Shown in pieces: positions 6,148 to 10,625 of a stretch of 10,625 nt of DNA (its first letter is position 1; each line of letters begins with the position of its first letter). Origin of the DNA: Lachnoclostridium sp. UBA3320. Its GTDB lineage: Bacteria > Bacillota > Clostridia > Lachnospirales > Lachnospiraceae. The stretch covers positions 1 to 10,625 of the forward strand of contig DESG01000112.1 of NCBI GenBank assembly GCA_002361175.1, in the 5' to 3' direction. The translations under genes were made by a program, and so were the position numbers. The notes beneath the pieces are model-generated. The model was not told where the DNA came from. It did no database searches and saw only the letters and a program-made list of their open reading frames with translations.

Positions 6148-8109
6148 TTATATTACAAGCTTATTAGTTGGCGGCTGGCATGTATGATTTTTACATATAT
6201 AATAAGTTGTAATGTCAGAAAGTAGTGGATATTCTCTGCTTTCTGGCACTACTTCTATATTAGCAAGAAATGGAAGTTTCTCCATTATTTCCTGCAATTC
6301 TTCATTTCTCTTATTATACACATTATCTTTTAACACAACTGTAATATGCATTGGAGGATTTGTATAGAGCATTTTTGCTATTAAAAACATACTACATCCC
6401 GAGGGATAATCCTGTATTTTTGCTATCATAAATTCAAACTGTCTTTTAGCGTATTCTTTGTATATATCTTTTTGGGTAAGCTGATAGAGTCTAACAAAAT
6501 TATATGCCATAACAGAGTTGCCTGATGGTATAGCTTGGTCGTATATTTCTTTAGGATTTATAAACAGCCCACTGCTGCCTATTTCACTGAAACAGTAACC
6601 ATTATTTTCACTGTCTGCAAACCGTCTTACTGTTTCAAGTAAAAACTCTTCTGCTTTTTTTAAATACATTTCATCTAAAGTAGAATTATATAATTCTATC
6701 AGTGCTGTAATATAAAATGCATAATCATTTAAAAAGCCTTTTTCAGAATGTTTGCCATTGCGAGTGCTTGTATATATTTGTTTTCCTTCGCATAAATTTT
6801 TCTCAATAAATACCTGTGCGCCTTTAGCTACATCTAAGTATTCTTTTTTTCGTGATACTCTATATAGCATAGACATTGCTGCTATCATTATAGAGTTCCA
6901 TGATGTAAGGTGTTTATCATCAAGGTGCAGTTTTGTGCGATTTTTCCTGTAATTATATATATCATCTATTTCTTTGCCAAATAATTCCTGTATTTTGTCA
7001 TTGTCGTTTTTAAGCAAATTTGGGATATTTGTACCGTCAAAATTTCCTATATCAGTAATATCAAATATTTGTGCAAACTCTTTTCCTTTTTTTTCACCTA
7101 ATAACTCTTCTATTTCTTTTAAAGTAAAAGTGTAATACTTCCCTTCTACTCCTTCACTATCTGCATCTTGTGCACTGTAAAAACCACAATCTTGTGAAAT
7201 CATTTCCCTTAAAACGTATTTTGCCGTTTTTTTGGCTGTATCAAGATAAAGTTCATCATCTGTAATACAATATGCAGCCAAATATGCCATTATAAGCATA
7301 GCATTGTCATATAACATTTTTTCAAAGTGCGGCACAAGGAAGTATTTGTCTGTAGAATATCTTGAAAAACCATACCCAATTTGGTCAAAAATTCCTCCTT
7401 TGCGCATCTGCAACAGTGTTTTTAAAGCCATATGCAAAGCATCTTTATCATTGTTTTGCTTTGAATATAGTAACAAAAACAGTATGTTATGTGCTGATGG
7501 AAACTTAGGAGCTACTCCAAACCCGCCATTTTTACTGTCAAAACTATCTGCAAATGCTTTAGTCGCTTCCTTTTCTAAATTATGCTTTGTTATTGATACA
7601 TAATGATTTTGTGAATTTTTAATATGTGCCATTATTCGACCAGCAGATTGTAAAAGTTCTTGTCTGTTACTCTGCCATTGCTTCACAACAGCGGCAAGAA
7701 GTTCATTAAAGCTTGGCATACCATACTGTGGCTCTGGCGGAAAGTATGTTCCAGCAAAAAAAGGTTTTTTATCCCATGTCATAAATATGCTCATAGGCCA
7801 GCCGCCACTGCCTGTAAATGCTTGACATACTGACATATACACACTGTCAATATCTGGACGTTCTTCACGGTCAACCTTTACTGAGACAAAATTGTTGTTT
7901 AAAAATTTTGCTGTCTGCTTATCTTCAAAACTTTCATGTGCCATTACATGACACCAGTGACACGTGCTGTAACCAATACTTAGGAATATTGGTCTGTCCT
8001 CTTCTTTCGCCTTTTGAAATGCCTTATTGTCCCATGGATACCAATCTACAGGATTTTGAGCGTGCTGTAATAAATAAGGGCTTGTTTCCCTTTTAAGGTG
8101 GTTGCTCAT
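6148..8109 (-). CDS. YyaL/DUF255-type thioredoxin-domain protein (SPATA20 family)
   Basis: The protein has 653 residues, similar to B. subtilis YyaL (about 690). The N-terminal thioredoxin-like domain carries HLKRETSPYLLQHAQNPVDW (4-23), the redox-type CHWCH motif (50-54), FVSVKVDREERPDID (74-88), GGWP (102-105) and FFAGTYFPP (117-125). All are hallmarks of the family also called spermatogenesis-associated protein 20. The remainder (about 190-620) has the pattern of an (alpha/alpha)6 six-hairpin barrel like that of N-acylglucosamine 2-epimerases and some glycosidases (FEKMLYDNAMLIMAY, QDADSEGVEGKYYTF). No signal peptide or membrane segment is visible, so it is probably cytoplasmic. Biochemical function is not established for the family. 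It is third in a same-strand run after two polysaccharide genes (65-bp gap), so shared transcription is possible but not shown. The start ATG (8107-8109) has AAAGG 10 bases upstream. Confidence 0.92.
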   Translation of the reverse strand: MSNHLKRETSPYLLQHAQNPVDWYPWDNKAFQKAKEEDRPIFLSIGYSTCHWCHVMAHESFEDKQTAKFLNNNFVSVKVDREERPDIDSVYMSVCQAFTGSGGWPMSIFMTWDKKPFFAGTYFPPEPQYGMPSFNELLAAVVKQWQSNRQELLQSAGRIMAHIKNSQNHYVSITKHNLEKEATKAFADSFDSKNGGFGVAPKFPSAHNILFLLLYSKQNNDKDALHMALKTLLQMRKGGIFDQIGYGFSRYSTDKYFLVPHFEKMLYDNAMLIMAYLAAYCITDDELYLDTAKKTAKYVLREMISQDCGFYSAQDADSEGVEGKYYTFTLKEIEELLGEKKGKEFAQIFDITDIGNFDGTNIPNLLKNDNDKIQELFGKEIDDIYNYRKNRTKLHLDDKHLTSWNSIMIAAMSMLYRVSRKKEYLDVAKGAQVFIEKNLCEGKQIYTSTRNGKHSEKGFLNDYAFYITALIELYNSTLDEMYLKKAEEFLLETVRRFADSENNGYCFSEIGSSGLFINPKEIYDQAIPSGNSVMAYNFVRLYQLTQKDIYKEYAKRQFEFMIAKIQDYPSGCSMFLIAKMLYTNPPMHITVVLKDNVYNKRNEELQEIMEKLPFLANIEVVPESREYPLLSDITTYYICKNHTCQPPTNKLVI

Positions 8110-8146
8110 AATACTACCGCCTTTCTATTTTTTGTACTAGTATTAT
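8108..8146 (-). repeat. 9-bp inverted repeat bracketing the DUF255 ribosome binding site
   Basis: ATAATACTA (8108-8116) and TAGTATTAT (8138-8146) are exact reverse complements with a 21-base loop. The transcript of the minus strand would pair part of the start codon with a segment upstream and leave the AAAGG ribosome binding site in the loop. This could be a translational control hairpin, or just chance in AT-rich DNA. It is too A/U-rich and lacks the T-tract needed to be a terminator for the preceding sugar-transferase gene. Confidence 0.3.
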
Positions 8147-8174
8147 CCGTCACGCTTTAAAATATGCACCATAT

Positions 8175-9587
8175 TTACTTTTCCACCATATCTCTTACTT
8201 TTACAATTTTTTCAACTTCTGCATTTATATCTTTTGTGGCAGCAGTCCAATCATCGTCAACTCCTTCTGTTGCCTCTTTCTTAAAAATTATTTTTACAGT
8301 CATAAGTATAAGTTTTATATCTGTCCAAAGAGAATAATTAGATATATAAAATAAATCAAGTTTAAGCTTATCATATGGCGTAGTATTATACTTTCCATAA
8401 ACTTGAGCATAACCTGTAAGACCTGCTTTTACCTTTGTACGAAAGCAAAACTCTGGTATTTCTTTGCAATATTCATTTGCTATCTCTGGTCTTTCTGGAC
8501 GTGGACCTACGAAAGACATATCTCCTTTTAATATATTAAAAAGTTGTGGCAGCTCATCTATTCGAGTTGCCCTTATAAAATGCCCTACAGGAGTTATTCT
8601 GTCATCATTTTCCTTTGCAAGTTTTGCAACACCATCTCCTTCTGCATTAACTATCATACTTCTAAATTTATATATTTTAAATTCTTTATCATCTTTAGTA
8701 AGACGTGTCTGCTTATATAAAATGGGTCCTTTGTCATAGAACTTAATTGCTGCTGCTGCTAAAAGCATTATAGGAGATGTAATAATAATAACTAAACTAG
8801 CAAGAACCAAATCCAAGATACGTTTTGCAAGTAATTGGTCAAAGCTTAATGTATACCCCTTTGAAAGCATAAATGGTGTGTCAAATATATGTATCCTGTC
8901 CGCTCCCATAAGCAGGATATCTGAAATCTTTGGAACGACATAAGCTCTTATTCCATTAGAATAACAGTATTTAAGCACATCATTTCTCTCCACAGCAGAA
9001 ATATCACCAATTATGACTGCCTGAAAATCTTTCATTTTATCGGCAACTGCATCAATTCCTTCATTTACATTAATTGCGTCATATATTGCATATTTATCAC
9101 GCCTTGTTTCGACCTTGTTCACAAGTCCTACAGCGGGTCTATTACCATATATAAGCAATATTTTCCAAGGCTGAAAAATGCTGTTATAAAAATAGATTAC
9201 AATGTTGTTAAATATTATTGATATTGCCATTTCAACCAACATCATAATAAAAAGCACTGTAGGATTTACAAGTCTAAAGGCAAGAAGTGATATTACTATA
9301 TAAATTACCATATTAGTCATAAAAAGACTTAAAAAGTGTGACAGTACCACTTCTACTTTTCTTAATTGTCCGATTTTAAGTCCTCCATACATACTTGAAA
9401 AAAATAGTAATACAGCAGCATACAGCGCAATAAGCATGTAATTGCCTCGGCGGTAGAACTTAAACCTGTACATTGTTTCAAAGTAATAATTGTACCATAC
9501 ATAAGCAAAAACTGTTGTCATAAGCAGTATGCTTATTAAAGACACTATGAAAAGTATAGTTTTTTTATAAGGGTCATAGTTTTTCAT
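8175..9587 (-). CDS. Polyprenyl-phosphate sugar-phosphotransferase (WbaP/ExoY-type initiating glycosyltransferase)
   Basis: A 470-residue membrane enzyme that should transfer a sugar-1-phosphate from a nucleotide sugar to undecaprenyl phosphate, starting capsule, exopolysaccharide or teichoic-like repeat-unit synthesis on the inner face of the membrane. Four hydrophobic segments at about 9-31, 49-67, 85-104 and 110-134 are followed by a Rossmann-like CoA_binding_3 region (about 142-235), then the hydrophobic membrane hairpin (255-283). The catalytic bacterial sugar-transferase domain carries GPILYKQTR (287-295), KFRSM (307-311), the DE pair in RIDELPQLFN (342-351), SFVGPRPERPE (358-368) and AGLTGYAQV (388-396). 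A charged tail of about 30 residues follows. The sugar specificity cannot be read from the sequence. ATG 9587 follows GAGG by 6 bases. It lies 40 bases after a glycosyltransferase gene on the same strand, consistent with one operon. Confidence 0.94.
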   Translation of the reverse strand: MKNYDPYKKTILFIVSLISILLMTTVFAYVWYNYYFETMYRFKFYRRGNYMLIALYAAVLLFFSSMYGGLKIGQLRKVEVVLSHFLSLFMTNMVIYIVISLLAFRLVNPTVLFIMMLVEMAISIIFNNIVIYFYNSIFQPWKILLIYGNRPAVGLVNKVETRRDKYAIYDAINVNEGIDAVADKMKDFQAVIIGDISAVERNDVLKYCYSNGIRAYVVPKISDILLMGADRIHIFDTPFMLSKGYTLSFDQLLAKRILDLVLASLVIIITSPIMLLAAAAIKFYDKGPILYKQTRLTKDDKEFKIYKFRSMIVNAEGDGVAKLAKENDDRITPVGHFIRATRIDELPQLFNILKGDMSFVGPRPERPEIANEYCKEIPEFCFRTKVKAGLTGYAQVYGKYNTTPYDKLKLDLFYISNYSLWTDIKLILMTVKIIFKKEATEGVDDDWTAATKDINAEVEKIVKVRDMVEK

Positions 9588-9627
9588 TATTTACCTCACT
9601 TATCCATCGTAATTTTTTAGATTTGCA

Positions 9628-10578
9628 TCAATATAAACCAAATAATACTAATATTTTAAAAATTTGGTTGTCCAAATAACGCTGTCTGTAAATTCTTCCT
9701 GTTTTAATAAGCTTTATCCTTATATTTATATTTTTTTTGCCATGTATAAAAAGCCTTAAAAGCTTTTCATTATTTTTTATTTTTTTATATCTATTATTTT
9801 TCTTAAATTCACTGTGAAATATACGCATAAATTCAACTGCTTGTCTGCTTGAGCTGCTTGAATCTTTTGTAAATTTTTTTATTCTGTATTTAAGTTCGGC
9901 AAGTTTTTCAGTATTTTTTCCAACTGCATTGCCTTCATGCTGACGATAAAGGATATATGATTTCTCATCATAGTATATTTTTCCAAAACATGTTGCTATA
10001 AGATAGAGCCACCTGTCATGCATTGTTGTAAATTTAGGTAATTTATTTACAGCCATCTGCCTTAATTTGTTATTAAAAACTGTAGTACACCCTGTTACAA
10101 TATTTTCTATAAGTGCATTGCCAAAGCTTGGTCTCATCTTTGGGTTGTCAACATTAACTGGCAAAAGTTTTAAATTTTTATCTGTAAGCGTGGGACGGCA
10201 GCAATATAATAAAGGGACATTGTTTGTACCCATCTTTTTAAGCATTTTTATTCCAGCACTTATTTTTTGTGGGAACCAGTAATCGTCTTGGTCTGCAAGT
10301 GCATAATAGTCTGCATCGTCTGCATTTGCCATCAAGTCAAAAAAACTTTGTATAGCACCTTTATTAGAGCCTTGATACCACTTAATCTTTTCTGGATACT
10401 TACTTGAATATTCTTTAAGTATAGACTGCGTGCCATCTAAAGAGCCATCATCACGCACAAGCAGAGTAAACTCTGCAAGTCCTTTTTCTTCACAGTCCTG
10501 CATCATTATAGCATCTATCTGTTCTTTTAAGTATTTTTTCCCATTATAAGATGACATAAGTATCTGAAGCTTTTTCAC
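9628..10578 (-). CDS. Family 2 glycosyltransferase, rhamnosyltransferase-like
   Basis: A 316-residue cytoplasmic-face enzyme adding one sugar to a lipid-linked or surface polysaccharide. The GT-A fold is visible from LQILMSSYNGKKYLKEQID (4-22), VRDDGSLDGT (41-50), GAIQSFFDLM (74-83) and the metal/nucleotide-binding LADQDDYW (94-101). The later MHDRWLYLIA and YRQHEGNAVG motifs are typical of clostridial GT2 enzymes annotated as rhamnosyltransferases or WaaE-like, though the donor sugar is not provable here. The C-terminal 80 residues are lysine-rich and end in the hydrophobic ILVLFGLY, possibly a membrane-surface anchor. Translation starts at GTG (10576-10578), preceded by AAGGAG. The next in-frame ATG would remove the first strand. 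It is upstream of the initiating sugar-phosphotransferase. The rest of the polysaccharide locus probably lies beyond the right edge. Confidence 0.92.
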   Translation of the reverse strand: MKKLQILMSSYNGKKYLKEQIDAIMMQDCEEKGLAEFTLLVRDDGSLDGTQSILKEYSSKYPEKIKWYQGSNKGAIQSFFDLMANADDADYYALADQDDYWFPQKISAGIKMLKKMGTNNVPLLYCCRPTLTDKNLKLLPVNVDNPKMRPSFGNALIENIVTGCTTVFNNKLRQMAVNKLPKFTTMHDRWLYLIATCFGKIYYDEKSYILYRQHEGNAVGKNTEKLAELKYRIKKFTKDSSSSSRQAVEFMRIFHSEFKKNNRYKKIKNNEKLLRLFIHGKKNINIRIKLIKTGRIYRQRYLDNQIFKILVLFGLY

Positions 10579-10588
10579 TGTTTTTTAG

Positions 10589-10594
10589 CTCCTT
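10589..10594 (-). promoter_or_regulatory. Ribosome binding site supporting a GTG start for the GT2 gene
   Basis: AAGGAG on the minus strand, 10 bases before the GTG at 10576-10578. No in-frame ATG is available at a comparable distance. The remaining bases to the window end (10595-10625) are AT-rich, with no promoter I would defend. Confidence 0.7.
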
Positions 10595-10625
10595 ATCTAT
10601 TATTGTTATATATAAATAAAAGTTT

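Noticed and set aside
8110..8174. Dedicated promoter for the DUF255 gene
   Set aside because: A GATAAT-like -10 exists on the minus strand, but the -35 options match at only two or three positions, so I do not call it.
1..10625. CRISPR arrays, tRNA/rRNA genes, transposases, phage genes or riboswitches
   Set aside because: No regularly spaced repeats, cloverleaf or rRNA sequence, transposase ORF or recognisable riboswitch core is visible. The only mobile-element hint is the Rpn-like tail and the remnant junction at the left edge.

Overview
This is an AT-rich chromosomal window from a low-GC Firmicute. The gene styles suggest the Clostridia, most likely Lachnospiraceae: a Rpn-type alanine/lysine-rich tail, a BspA-like surface-protein C-terminus, a Ppx with a degenerate HD domain, and strong AGGAGG-type ribosome binding sites. 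The family assignment is an inference from protein character, because no rRNA or other taxonomic marker is present.

Left edge (1-720): two gene remnants meet head-on at about position 105-114. On the minus strand is the core of a HicA toxin with both ends lost. On the plus strand is the C-terminal end of a leucine-rich-repeat surface protein, which still has its stop codon and a 12-bp-stem terminator. Next comes a small minus-strand gene for a 66-aa helical protein. It looks like the detached C-terminal tail of Rpn/PD-(D/E)XK-type proteins, but it has its own promoter and ribosome binding site.

Centre-left (720-2275): enolase (eno) lies on the minus strand, followed by a perfect 17-bp inverted repeat that is probably its terminator. 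A 183-bp divergent intergenic region, with an 11-bp AT-rich inverted repeat, separates eno from the polyphosphate genes.

Centre (2276-6097): a two-gene plus-strand operon encodes a Ppx/GppA-family exopolyphosphatase and polyphosphate kinase 1. The two activities oppose each other, degrading and making inorganic polyphosphate. The operon ends at a hairpin shared with the convergent gene on the other side.

Right half (6148-10578): three minus-strand genes lie close together (gaps of 40 and 65 bp). In transcription order they are a family 2 glycosyltransferase, a polyprenyl-phosphate sugar-phosphotransferase (the initiating step of capsule/exopolysaccharide synthesis) and a YyaL/DUF255 thioredoxin-domain protein. 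The two glycan genes look like the downstream end of a polysaccharide locus that continues beyond the right edge.

Most of the window is ordinary housekeeping and cell-surface content. I see no convincing undescribed multi-gene system. The most notable items are the hicA/LRR remnant junction, the stand-alone Rpn-like tail protein, and the Ppx protein that has lost its HD signature.
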